From an uncultured delta proteobacterium (GTDB taxonomy: Bacteria; Myxococcota_A; Polyangia; Polyangiales; Polyangiaceae): 64,000 nucleotides of DNA. Every line of letters begins with the position of its first letter. Within the stretch, counting starts at the first letter, position 1. The notes below the pieces were generated by a model, which saw only the letters and a program-made list of their open reading frames with translations, had not been told where the DNA came from and made no database searches. Of this stretch, positions 25,453 through 33,467 are shown piece by piece. The position numbers and the translations under genes were made by a program. Location of the stretch: positions 1-64,000 of the forward strand of contig CAIVJW010000127.1 of NCBI GenBank assembly GCA_903906315.1. Direction: 5' to 3'.

Positions 25453-26859
25453 TCATCGGCATGTACCCAGGTGGCGGTCACCGGACGCATGGCATACCAG
25501 GCACGGGCGCGGGTTCCTGCGGTAGGCGCCGCCGCAGCCGGAGGCGAAGCCGGCCGGGTGCGGGCTCACGCCCTGTCCTCCGGAAACGCCCTTCGTTGCG
25601 TGGCACGTCGCGCAGTCCCGCTCCGTGTGGCAGGAAACGCACGCTCCCAGGTTTCGCATCGCCTCCCAGGCGTGGTGCTGCGCCCCCCGAGGCGCCGTCG
25701 TCCATTCGGACGCGGGCGGGTGGAAGCGCCGCCCAGCGCTCCGGCTGCCGCTCGCGCCGTCCCGGGCGACCCCGGACCGCCGGTGGCAGTCCGCGCAGAA
25801 CGTGGCTTCCTGATGGCAGCTCGTGCACCGCGGCGAGTCCTGTCGTGCGGCGACCGCGTGCATCGACAGGAAGTCGTTCGGGTGGACCGACCGCGGGCGA
25901 ACGCGCCCGTCGTGGCAGTCGGTGCACTCGCGCGACGTGTGGCAGCTCGCGCAGAAGCCGCTGTCCTCGGCGGCCGCGGTTCGGTGGCGCTCGGTCCAGT
26001 CCGCGGTGTGCTCCGCGCCGCGCAGCCACTTCGGCGGCAGCAATCGGCCGCCACCGAAGGTCTGAACGAGGCGGCCGTCGTTGCGCGCGAGGTGGCACGT
26101 CGCACAGTCGGCCTTCGCGCCGCCTCGGGCGGAGCTAGTCTCGTCGTGGCAGGTCACGCAGCCAGCCATCCGCGGCAGCGAATCGCGGGTCGCGAGCCCG
26201 ATCTCGCCGACGCGGCCGTGACACTGCCCGCAGCCGATGTTTCGCGCGGCGTGCACCCGGTGCGAGAACCGGAGGTTCGCGGGCGGGAGGACGACCCGCT
26301 CGACCTTGCCGCCGCCTCCGGGCCCCAGGCCGGTGTGGCACGTCTCGCATCGACCGAGCTGGCCGTCGCCGCGCACCGCCCCGATCTCGCGGTGGTCCGA
26401 GCCGTGACAGCCGTCGCACGCCGCGACCGGGTCGGGCAGCAGGCGGTCGCCGGCCGAGTCGCTGGTCGTGGCCGCCCGGTGGCACGACGTGCACCGGACG
26501 CCGAGATCCTTCACGTGCTTTCGGTGGTCGAAGCGCAGCAGCATGGTCTGTGGTGGGAAGATCTCGTCGCTCGGGACGAGGCTCCGCGTCGCGCCCGGCG
26601 GCAGCAGCGCGCTCTCGCCGGTCGGGCCCACGGTCGCCCTGCCGTCCGATCCGCGATCCGCGGCGGGGCCGGCATCTTGGAGCGGCGCCGTGGTCGGGGC
26701 AGGGGAGCCCGCCCCCGCGTCGAGGGCGCTGGCCGGCGGAGCGGGCGTAGCACCGGCGCGGGGGAGCAGCGCTCCCGTAGCGGCCGCGACCAGGCAGGCC
26801 AGCCCCACCCGCAGCGCGTCGCGGCTCGGCCGATCGTGCCCTCGCCTGCGCGCGGTCAT
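25453..26859 (-). CDS. Periplasmic 13-haem c-type cytochrome
   Basis: A 468-residue protein from the ATG at 26859. A basic N-terminus and hydrophobic stretch (LRVGLACLVAAATGALLPRAGA) form a signal peptide, then a Pro/Ala/Asp-rich linker. Thirteen CxxCH haem motifs follow (for example CTSCH, CDGCH, CETCH, CGQCH, CASCH, CLVCH), with extra His residues (FDHRKHV, FSHRVH, VHPNDF, RFHPP, QHHAW) placed as sixth ligands. It should be a periplasmic electron wire. Its ATG overlaps the stop of the barrel gene (ATGA, 26859-26856), implying coupled translation. It resembles porin-cytochrome conduit cytochromes in role, but I cannot assign it to MtrA, PioA or Omb-type families. Confidence 0.88.
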   Translation of the reverse strand: MTARRRGHDRPSRDALRVGLACLVAAATGALLPRAGATPAPPASALDAGAGSPAPTTAPLQDAGPAADRGSDGRATVGPTGESALLPPGATRSLVPSDEIFPPQTMLLRFDHRKHVKDLGVRCTSCHRAATTSDSAGDRLLPDPVAACDGCHGSDHREIGAVRGDGQLGRCETCHTGLGPGGGGKVERVVLPPANLRFSHRVHAARNIGCGQCHGRVGEIGLATRDSLPRMAGCVTCHDETSSARGGAKADCATCHLARNDGRLVQTFGGGRLLPPKWLRGAEHTADWTERHRTAAAEDSGFCASCHTSRECTDCHDGRVRPRSVHPNDFLSMHAVAARQDSPRCTSCHQEATFCADCHRRSGVARDGASGSRSAGRRFHPPASEWTTAPRGAQHHAWEAMRNLGACVSCHTERDCATCHATKGVSGGQGVSPHPAGFASGCGGAYRRNPRPCLVCHASGDRHLGTCR

Positions 26860-28535
26860 CGCCCCACCCAGACGTTCAGCAGGGCGACGACTCGAAACCG
26901 CTGCCCGACGAGCCGATTCATGTCGTGCTCCCACTCGAGCCGCAGGTCCGCGCTCGTCGCAGGTCGAAAGCCGAACCCCAGCACGTACCCGAAGGACGTC
27001 GCGCTTCGATCCGGTCGCTGCGGGTCCTCCCAGTCATAGAGCGAAGACCTCGCACCGAGCGTGTATCGGCCGCCGGAGAGTCGCTTCTCGCCGTGAAGAT
27101 CCCCGCCGACGCGCCTCCCGCGCTCCCCGCTCTGCATCATGCCGCGCAGAGACACCAGGCCCGAGGGCCACAGGTAGCGGACCGAAGCGTTCGCGAGGGC
27201 GTCCGTCGTCGTCGCCCCTCCGCCGCTCGCCGCGTTTCGGACCGCTCCCGTCGAGGGGTCGAACGTCGCCCCCCCGGCGCAATCGGCGCTTGCCGCGCGT
27301 CGTTCCCGCGCCGCGGCCTCGCACTCCGAGGCTGCGAAGCTCGCGGGATCGCCTTCGGTGCGCCATTGTCTCGCCCCGCCGGACGCGGCGACGTCGATCG
27401 CGCTCGTGATCCGGGCCGCGACGCGCCCCGTCGCGCTGAGCACGCCCGCGTGCGTGAACCAGCTCCAGATCGAGTCCGCGTCGAACGTCGGCGCGAAGTA
27501 GTCGACCTCCGCGCCGAGCGTCAGGCGCCGCCCGACGTAGCCCTCGACCGCGCCGAACGCGGACCCCGCGCGCGCCGCGTGGAGGTCCCACGCGAGCCCA
27601 CCGCGGACGTTCGCCCACCCTGCGACCGTCACGTCGCCAGCCATCCCGACCTTCTCCGACGAGATCCGCAGCCCGTCCACGGCTCGGTATCCGCCCGCGG
27701 GATCGGGGAATTGCTGGGTGATGCTGACCCCGGTGTTGTAGACCCTCCGGTAGTCGAGGCGCCCGTGCGCGAACCCGAGTCCGACCGTCTCGAGCGCCGC
27801 TCCGAACGCCGGCGCGGGCGCGGCGTACTGGTAGGAAGGGTAGTCGGTGAGCCGAGGCGAGTCGCCCGACACGCCGAAGTCCGCGTGGCTCCCCCGCCAG
27901 ACGCCCTGCGCTTCGTACCGGCTCGTCGAAAGTGGGAGGCCGCCGCGTTGCTCGAGTCCGCCGTAGAGCTCTGCCCGCACGTGGGCGGGCGTCGTGAGCC
28001 GGACCAGGCCCCCGTCGAAAGACCACCAGCCGAGCACGTTGGTGGTGTACTGCCGGCCGAGCCGAAAGCCGAGCCAGCCCCGAGCCAGGTCGCGCCCCTC
28101 GACATAGCCGTGGACCAGATCCACCGGCGCTGCGCGAAGGCCGGGGACATAGCGAGCCCCGGCCGCTGCCGGTCCGCCGTAGTTCGTCTCGCCGCCGCTC
28201 TGGTTGCTCGGGAGCCTGTCGTTCACCCCGAAGTCGGCGTCCAGGCGCAGCCGCAGCACGACCGAGTAGCTCGGCCCGCCGACGCGTCGCTCCCCCTGGA
28301 GGTCGTACGCCGAGAGGCCGAGCGTCTGCGTCAGCCGCCGCCGGTCGAGCACGGCCCCGTTCGATGGGCCGGTCACCTGATACGCCTGCGCCGCGGTCCG
28401 GGCGTCGACCTCGAGCTCGGTCGACCGCGCCTCGCCGCCCCCCGTGCCGAGCGCGAACGACGCCGCGCCGATCAGGGACCTACCTACGGCTCGTCGCCGC
28501 GCGCTCGACGCACGCAGGCCTGGCCGCTCGCGCAT
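26856..28535 (-). CDS. Outer-membrane beta-barrel coupled to the multihaem cytochrome
   Basis: A 559-residue protein. After a basic start and hydrophobic signal (SLIGAASFALGTGGGEARS) nearly the whole length is alternating polar/aromatic beta strands with short turns, for example YSVVLRLRLDADFGVND, WLGFRLGRQYTTNVLGWW and YTLGARSSLYDW, ending with RFRVVALLNVWVGR. This is an outer-membrane barrel, with about 20-24 strands by eye. Stop and start overlap with the 13-haem cytochrome gene strongly suggests a porin-cytochrome pair. Cys appears only in one loop (SECEAA...SADCAGG). The start is the ATG at 28535; GTG codons further upstream are less likely. Confidence 0.78.
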   Translation of the reverse strand: MRERPGLRASSARRRAVGRSLIGAASFALGTGGGEARSTELEVDARTAAQAYQVTGPSNGAVLDRRRLTQTLGLSAYDLQGERRVGGPSYSVVLRLRLDADFGVNDRLPSNQSGGETNYGGPAAAGARYVPGLRAAPVDLVHGYVEGRDLARGWLGFRLGRQYTTNVLGWWSFDGGLVRLTTPAHVRAELYGGLEQRGGLPLSTSRYEAQGVWRGSHADFGVSGDSPRLTDYPSYQYAAPAPAFGAALETVGLGFAHGRLDYRRVYNTGVSITQQFPDPAGGYRAVDGLRISSEKVGMAGDVTVAGWANVRGGLAWDLHAARAGSAFGAVEGYVGRRLTLGAEVDYFAPTFDADSIWSWFTHAGVLSATGRVAARITSAIDVAASGGARQWRTEGDPASFAASECEAAARERRAASADCAGGATFDPSTGAVRNAASGGGATTTDALANASVRYLWPSGLVSLRGMMQSGERGRRVGGDLHGEKRLSGGRYTLGARSSLYDWEDPQRPDRSATSFGYVLGFGFRPATSADLRLEWEHDMNRLVGQRFRVVALLNVWVGR

Positions 28536-28615
28536 GCGCGGAGTGTCGTCCAGCGCCGCGAAGCGTGTCAACGCCACCCCGCGAACCACTCGACCGCGGA
28601 CGACGTGTCCCGCGC

Positions 28616-29461
28616 CTAGTACCCGCCGCGGCGAACGACCTTGCCGTCGGCCTCGACCGAGTAGCCGTTCGTGTCCCGCAGCGCTTCGTTGGCGGTGTCA
28701 CGAAGCTCGATCGGGACGATCAGGGCGCGCTGGAGCAACCCCTCCGCGACCTTGTTCTTCACGCGCACGCTCTCCTCGGCGGCGAGCAAGCTCACGAGGG
28801 CCGGGATGCTCGCCGCGTCGCCTTGCGCGAAGGTGGTCTCGACCGCGTGAAAGCGAACCGTCTCGTTCACGTCCTCGAGGAAACGCTCGACCTGTGCACG
28901 CGCCTCGGGCGAGGCGACCGCCTCGAGCGCCTTGATGACCTGCACCTTGGGCTCGACATTGCGGGCGTATTCCGTGTCGAAGCGCTCCAGCAGCTGGATG
29001 AGCTCCGTGCCGTACTCCTCGTCGTCGAGCAGCTCGCGAAGCACCTTGAGCGGCCACGTGAGCTGCTCCGCTCGCTCGCAGTACGCGACCACGGAGTCGA
29101 TCACGTCGTCGCGCCGCTTCTGCAGATCCGCGAGCGCCTTCTCGCGTTCGGTAGGGTCCTTCGGGAGCTCGATTTCCCGCCCCGCGCCGACGATCCCCTG
29201 GAAGGCGAGATCCTTCTCTTCCTGGTCTGTGATCGACGGATCGATGCTGAACGAAAACCGCTTCAGTAGTGCGGCCGCGGCGTCGGGCGATCGCAGCGCG
29301 ACGAGCGCCTGGATCGCCTCGATCCGATCGTACGTCTGCGCGCGCTTGTCCGTGGCCGTCTTCGCCGGGCCGGCGACCCGCCTGTCCACCGGCGGCGCCG
29401 GCGGAGGAGTGGACCCGCCCTTGGCGGAGCCCCCCTTCTTGAAGAAGTCGAAGATGCCCAC
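28616..29461 (-). CDS. HEAT-repeat cytoplasmic protein
   Basis: About 281 residues from the GTG at 29461 (VGIFDFFKKGGSAKGG). There is no signal peptide, a Pro-rich linker (about 17-30), then helical pairs typical of HEAT repeats: RIEAIQALVALRSPDAAAAL, YARNVEPKVQVIKALEAVAS and VRFHAVETTFAQGDAASIPAL. The C-terminus returns to beta-rich NGYSVEADGKVVRRGGY. Likely a scaffold or an accessory factor; no catalytic motif is seen. An in-frame GTG ten codons upstream (29491) is possible, but the GIFDFFKK start is more natural. It precedes the barrel locus on the same strand. Confidence 0.7.
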   Translation of the reverse strand: MGIFDFFKKGGSAKGGSTPPPAPPVDRRVAGPAKTATDKRAQTYDRIEAIQALVALRSPDAAAALLKRFSFSIDPSITDQEEKDLAFQGIVGAGREIELPKDPTEREKALADLQKRRDDVIDSVVAYCERAEQLTWPLKVLRELLDDEEYGTELIQLLERFDTEYARNVEPKVQVIKALEAVASPEARAQVERFLEDVNETVRFHAVETTFAQGDAASIPALVSLLAAEESVRVKNKVAEGLLQRALIVPIELRDTANEALRDTNGYSVEADGKVVRRGGY

Positions 29462-29561
29462 GGATCTCTTGCCTCGGCGGGAGATGGACACAACAGCGGC
29501 GCGTGATCACGCCGCCGACGACCGGGACCGACCTTCTGGCCGGTCTACCGGTCGATCGAGG

Positions 29562-30476
29562 TCACTCCGAGGTCTTGATCTTGGTCGGAAGCTGCACGGA
29601 CAGCCGAAGGCTGAACATGCTGTTGAAGTGAAACTCGCGGTCGTCGCCGTTGACCTTCAGGTCCGGGAAATCACCGTTCGTTCCACCGCCGTGGTTGTCG
29701 AAGCCCGACGTGTTCCACGAGAAGGGCAGGGCGCGCCACTCGAACCCGAAGCCGACGTACGACGACGGATAGAAGTTGAGGCCCAGGCCGAAGGTCGGCG
29801 CGACCGCGACCCGACCCGCGAGCGAGAAGCTCTTCGAGCAATCGGCCGGCCCCGCCGTACCCGGGCCGCACTCCGCCCGCTCCTTGACCCCGATGAAGGC
29901 GGGACCGAGGAAGAAGTCGACGTCCGTGTCCACGAAGAGCGAGCCCAGGAAGGCCAGCTTGCCGCGGAAGGGAATGACCTTCACCTGGGGCGCGATCAGC
30001 CAGCCGATGTGGCCGAGCTGGTCGTCCATCATCTGCCCCGTGCCTCCCGCGCCCTTGCGGGTGAGGTTGACCGCCGTCAGTCGGCACGCCTTGGACGCGG
30101 GGTTCGCGTCGCAATGCCGGTTGTCGATGGCCTTCTCCTGAAGGTTATCGGTGAGGCCGGCCGAGTACTGCAGGCCGAACCCTCCGAACACGCCCACGCC
30201 GATCCAATCGGTGAAGTGGTAGGTCACGCTGCCGCCCGGCATGATCGTCCGAGCGTACTGATCGAGCAGCGTGAACGACGCGCCCGGCGCAATCTCGAAC
30301 CGCCCTTCTCGATGCAGGCGCAGTTGCCGTACGGCCGGCGCGCCCGCAAGCGGACCGGTGATCTGAATTTCCTGAGCGGAGGCCGTCGCGGTCATTGACA
30401 GCACCGCGAGGCAGGCGCCCCCGGCGAGCACCGCGCTTCGGACGCCTGCGAAACTAGAGCGGAATCGACGCATCAT
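29562..30476 (-). CDS. Outer-membrane beta-barrel, Myxococcales type (GltA/GltB-like)
   Basis: A 304-residue protein with a signal peptide ending TATASAQE. Beta-strand repeats include SVTYHFTDWIGVGVFGGFGL, GKLAFLGSLFVDTDVDFFLG, TFGLGLNFYPSSYVGFGFEW and FSLRLSVQLPTK. This pattern is that of the Myxococcales outer-membrane barrel family, to which I recall GltA and GltB of the gliding complex belonging. It lies 36 bases downstream of a paralogous barrel gene and is probably co-transcribed with it. Two ATGs one codon apart (30476 and 30473) are equivalent starts. Assignment to the Glt machine rests on family likeness and on nearby glt-type genes. Confidence 0.72.
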   Translation of the reverse strand: MMRRFRSSFAGVRSAVLAGGACLAVLSMTATASAQEIQITGPLAGAPAVRQLRLHREGRFEIAPGASFTLLDQYARTIMPGGSVTYHFTDWIGVGVFGGFGLQYSAGLTDNLQEKAIDNRHCDANPASKACRLTAVNLTRKGAGGTGQMMDDQLGHIGWLIAPQVKVIPFRGKLAFLGSLFVDTDVDFFLGPAFIGVKERAECGPGTAGPADCSKSFSLAGRVAVAPTFGLGLNFYPSSYVGFGFEWRALPFSWNTSGFDNHGGGTNGDFPDLKVNGDDREFHFNSMFSLRLSVQLPTKIKTSE

Positions 30477-30512
30477 GCATGTCCCCGTCGCTGGCAAAAG
30501 CCTCGGCTCGGC

Positions 30513-31514
30513 CTACTTGGGCAGCCGGTACTCCCACGTGAACGGCAAGAAGACCGAAAGACCGACCTGCGCCTGGACGTTGTTGGTGAGGCTCGTCCCG
30601 TCCTTGAACCAGTAGTCCGAGTTCTGCGCGAGCGGCTTGTTCGACTTCGGATCGATCCCCGACTTGATCTCGGGGTTCTCGAGCTTGTCGAAGAAGATGT
30701 AGTCGCTGACCTCGAGCACAGCGGCAAGCCACCGGTTGAGGAAGATGCGCAGGCCGCCACCGACGTGGAACGCGACCTTCGGCTCGAAGCTGAAGGTGCG
30801 GTTGTCGGGATCGATCGTCGCGATCGGGCGCGTGGAGATGGCGCCGACGCCGCCCACCACGAAGAAGTCGTAGTGGAAGATGAAGTCACCGAAGCCCGCG
30901 AACTTGCCGTACGCCGGGACGTAGGTGGCATTGAGGTTCGCGTTCCACTGATACTCGGTGACGGGCTCGCCGACACGGGCCGCACGGCTCGTCTGGAAGT
31001 TGAACGCCGAGTTGGCGTTCATCCCCGCGTAGAGGTTGCCGTTGACGCCGATCGCGAGGACGTTCGTGATGTACCAGTTGAGCGCGAGGCCGGGGCCGTT
31101 GTGCGCCACGAACTGGTCGTTCATGGTCAGCCCGAAATACGGGTTGACCTCGAACCGGTGGTACCGCAGCGCGTAGATCTGCTGCACCGCGTACATCTGC
31201 GCCTGGATCTTGCGCGACGCGGCCTTCTCCATGTCGATGGTAGGACAGGCCGTCGGATCGATCTTGCAGATGTCTCCTAGTCCTTCGCCCTCGCCGGGGG
31301 TGGCCGAAGCCCCCTCGGTGCCGGCGCTCTCCGTACCGTCGCCGGGCTTCCCGCCCTCCGGTTCGTCGAGATTGATCTCTCCGCCCTTTGGCGCCGCCGC
31401 TCCCTTGCCGGGCTGAGCCTTCTCGGTCTTGGACGGAGCCTTTTGCGCATACGCCGTGAGGGGCATCGCGACCAGCGAAGCTGCAACAAGAAGCCCCACG
31501 CGAGCCTGGTTCAT
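30513..31514 (-). CDS. Outer-membrane beta-barrel with acidic N-terminal linker (GltA/GltB-like)
   Basis: A 333-residue protein. The signal peptide ends PLTAYAQ, then a Lys/Pro/Gly/Glu-rich linker (about 25-85), a CKIDPTACPTI cysteine pair, a helix (KAASRKIQAQMYAVQQIYAL), and a barrel of the same family as its downstream neighbour: FEVNPYFGLTMNDQFVA, LALNWYITNVLAIGVNGNLY and FHVGGGLRIFLNRWLAAVLE. The ATG at 31514 is preferred because an AAGGG lies at correct spacing; an ATG two codons earlier would be too close to it. It is first gene of the barrel pair and has an AT-rich upstream region. Confidence 0.74.
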   Translation of the reverse strand: MNQARVGLLVAASLVAMPLTAYAQKAPSKTEKAQPGKGAAAPKGGEINLDEPEGGKPGDGTESAGTEGASATPGEGEGLGDICKIDPTACPTIDMEKAASRKIQAQMYAVQQIYALRYHRFEVNPYFGLTMNDQFVAHNGPGLALNWYITNVLAIGVNGNLYAGMNANSAFNFQTSRAARVGEPVTEYQWNANLNATYVPAYGKFAGFGDFIFHYDFFVVGGVGAISTRPIATIDPDNRTFSFEPKVAFHVGGGLRIFLNRWLAAVLEVSDYIFFDKLENPEIKSGIDPKSNKPLAQNSDYWFKDGTSLTNNVQAQVGLSVFLPFTWEYRLPK

Positions 31515-31556
31515 CGCCATCCCTTCCGCAGTCCGTCCCGCCACGAGCAGCTCAAT

Positions 31557-31660
31557 CGAGCGCCATTCGATTAACTACTCGGATTCATTATGCAAAATGG
31601 CAAACTGTCAGAGCGCACGGACTATATCACGCTCAATTTCGGACGATCAACAACCAAATC
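31557..31660 (-). promoter_or_regulatory. AT-rich control region upstream of the barrel pair
   Basis: This stretch is far richer in A+T than anything nearby, with TAACTACTCGGATTCATTATG and ACTATATCACG on the plus strand. On the minus strand it offers several imperfect elements (TTGCAT and CATAAT among them) but no single well-spaced pair stands out. It lies between the ftsY stop and the barrel start, where the barrel operon promoter must be. Confidence 0.35.
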
Positions 31661-31743
31661 CCGAGCGCGCACGTCTGGCTCATCAATCCCGAAAGACGCC
31701 CCGGGAGAACGGCCGTTTCGGCCCTGATTTTGGATGATTCGGG

Positions 31744-33094
31744 TCACGCGGCCGCGTCGGTGGTGTCGTCGCCCTGGCCGAGAAGCGCCTCGACGAACTC
31801 GTCGGGGGCGAAGTCGCGGAGGTCGTCGGCGCGCTCGCCGATGCCGATGTAGCGGACCGGGATGCCGTGCTCCGCGCAGATCCCGAGGACGATCCCGCCC
31901 TTCGCGGTGCCGTCGAGCTTGGTGAGGACGAGGCCGGTGAGCGGCAGCGCCTCGCGGAACAGCGCCGCCTGGCTCATCGCGTTCTGACCGTTGGTCGCGT
32001 CGAGGACGAGCAGGGTCTCGTGCGGTGCCCCCTGGAGCGCCTTGCCCATGGTGCGCGAGACCTTCGTCAGCTCCTCCATGAGGTTCGTCTTCGTGTGGAG
32101 GCGCCCCGCCGTGTCGGCGAGGACGACGTCGGCGTTGATCTCCTTTGCCCGCTGGATGGCGTCGAAGATGACGGCGCCCGGGTTCGCGCCGTCCTTGCCG
32201 CTCACCACCTCGCAGCCGACGCGTTTGCCCCAGATTTCGAGCTGCTGGACGGCCGCAGCGCGGAACGTGTCGCCGGCGGCCAGCACGACCGTCTTGCCCT
32301 CGGCCTTGAGCTTCGTCGCGAGCTTGCCGATGGTCGTCGTCTTACCGACGCCGTTCACGCCCACGACCATCACGACCGTCGGCCTCGCGTCGAGGGCGAG
32401 CCCGCCGCCACCGATCTCCAGGATCCCGGCGGCGCGCTGGCGCAGGGCGTCCCAGACCTTGTCGTTGTCCGAGAGCTCGTTCCGGGCGAGGCCGGCGCGG
32501 ATGTCCTCGAGCAGCAGCTGAGTCGTCTTGACGCCGACGTCGGAGCTCAGAAGCACCTCCTCGATGCGGTCGACGAGGTTCGGGTCGATTTCCTTCTTGC
32601 CGAGGAAGAGCGCCTTGAGGCGGCCGAAGAAGCCCTCCTTCTCGCGCGCCTTCGTCAGCCCCTTGCGCAGGCCGTCCACGTCGCGCTTGCGGCTCGACGC
32701 CGTCGGTGCCGCAGCCTTCTGCGCCTTGGGTGCCGGCTCTGCCTTCTCGGCGGCGGGGGGGGGGAGGAGGCGGCTCGGCGGCCTTCTGGGCGGGCTCCTT
32801 CGCCTTCGGAGGCTCGGCAGCGACCGCCTTCGGCGACTCGGCGGCAGCTGCCTTCGGAGCAGGCGGGGCCTTCGCGTCGGCGGGCTTCGGCTTGTCGGCT
32901 TTGTCCTTCTCCTTGGGGGGCGCAGGCGCCGGCTCGCGCGTCTTCGGCGGTGCCGGCGGAGCCTTGGGCTTTTCCTCGATCCGCTTGGGCTCCTCGTCCG
33001 ACGCCTCGAGCTCGGGGAGCGCGGGCTTCTTGATGAAGAGGAAGTAGACCGCGATGGCGGCCGCGACGAGGACGAGTACGGCGACGATTTCCAC
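31744..33094 (-). CDS. ftsY: Signal recognition particle receptor FtsY, frame interrupted at a C10 tract
   Basis: The first part begins GTG at 33094 (GGAG about 10 bases upstream): MEIVAVLVLVAAAIAVYFLF is a membrane anchor, followed by a long Lys/Pro/Ala/Glu linker. At the run of ten C on the coding strand (32764-32755) the frame must shift by one base to continue as PAAEKAEPAPKAQ into the NG domain. That domain has GVNGVGKTTTIGKLA, DTAGR, and TKLDGTAKGG, and is complete to the stop. The joined product is about 449 residues. FtsY docks ribosome-SRP complexes at the membrane and is essential, so a sequencing error, or slippage that restores the frame, is more likely than a dead gene. Confidence 0.9.
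32755..32764. repeat. Ten-base G/C homopolymer inside ftsY
   Basis: Ten G on the plus strand (ten C in the gene). Removing one base joins the membrane-anchor frame to the NG-domain frame with no other change. Frames outside the join are Arg/Ser/Pro shadows, so the break can be placed precisely here. Confidence 0.9.
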
Positions 33095-33467
33095 GATGCG
33101 CGTTCTCCGGACGCCGCGCGTTGCCGCGACGGCGAGATTCGTGGACGGGGCTCTGCGGTCCCCGACGGGGACCCTCCGCACGGCCTTCGAGAGGCCCGCG
33201 TGTCGACGCGCGGGTTCGGCGCGTCGACGTCCGTCGAGAGCAAGGCGCGAGGGTGGTCGCGTGGTGCTCCCTCTGGCGACGGCGACTATATGGAACGGGC
33301 CCCGTGCGTCAACGTGCGTCGCTCGTGGGCGGTCGGGATGCGCGGGCGGACGGACGTCTCGAGGGGCGCTCGGAGGTGGGTCCGGCCCGGCGGCGCTCGT
33401 GGAGGCCTCCGCTTGCGGCCATTCGGGGATCGCAGCAGGCGGTCGGCGCCGGAGGGGGCTGGGCGCG
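33095..33467. other. 373-base gap upstream of ftsY
   Basis: No gene on either strand. It contains the ftsY promoter candidate (33285-33312) and a perfect 7-base hairpin, GGTCCCC gac GGGGACC (33157-33173), inside the predicted ftsY leader of about 185 bases. The rest is GC-rich with no recognised feature. Confidence 0.55.
33285..33312 (-). promoter_or_regulatory. Candidate sigma-70 promoter for ftsY
   Basis: On the minus strand TTGACG (33312-33307) and TATAGT (33290-33285) are 16 bases apart, matching five of six bases in each element. TATAGT is striking in this GC-rich context. The transcript would start near 33278 with a leader of about 185 bases before the GTG at 33094. Confidence 0.55.
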
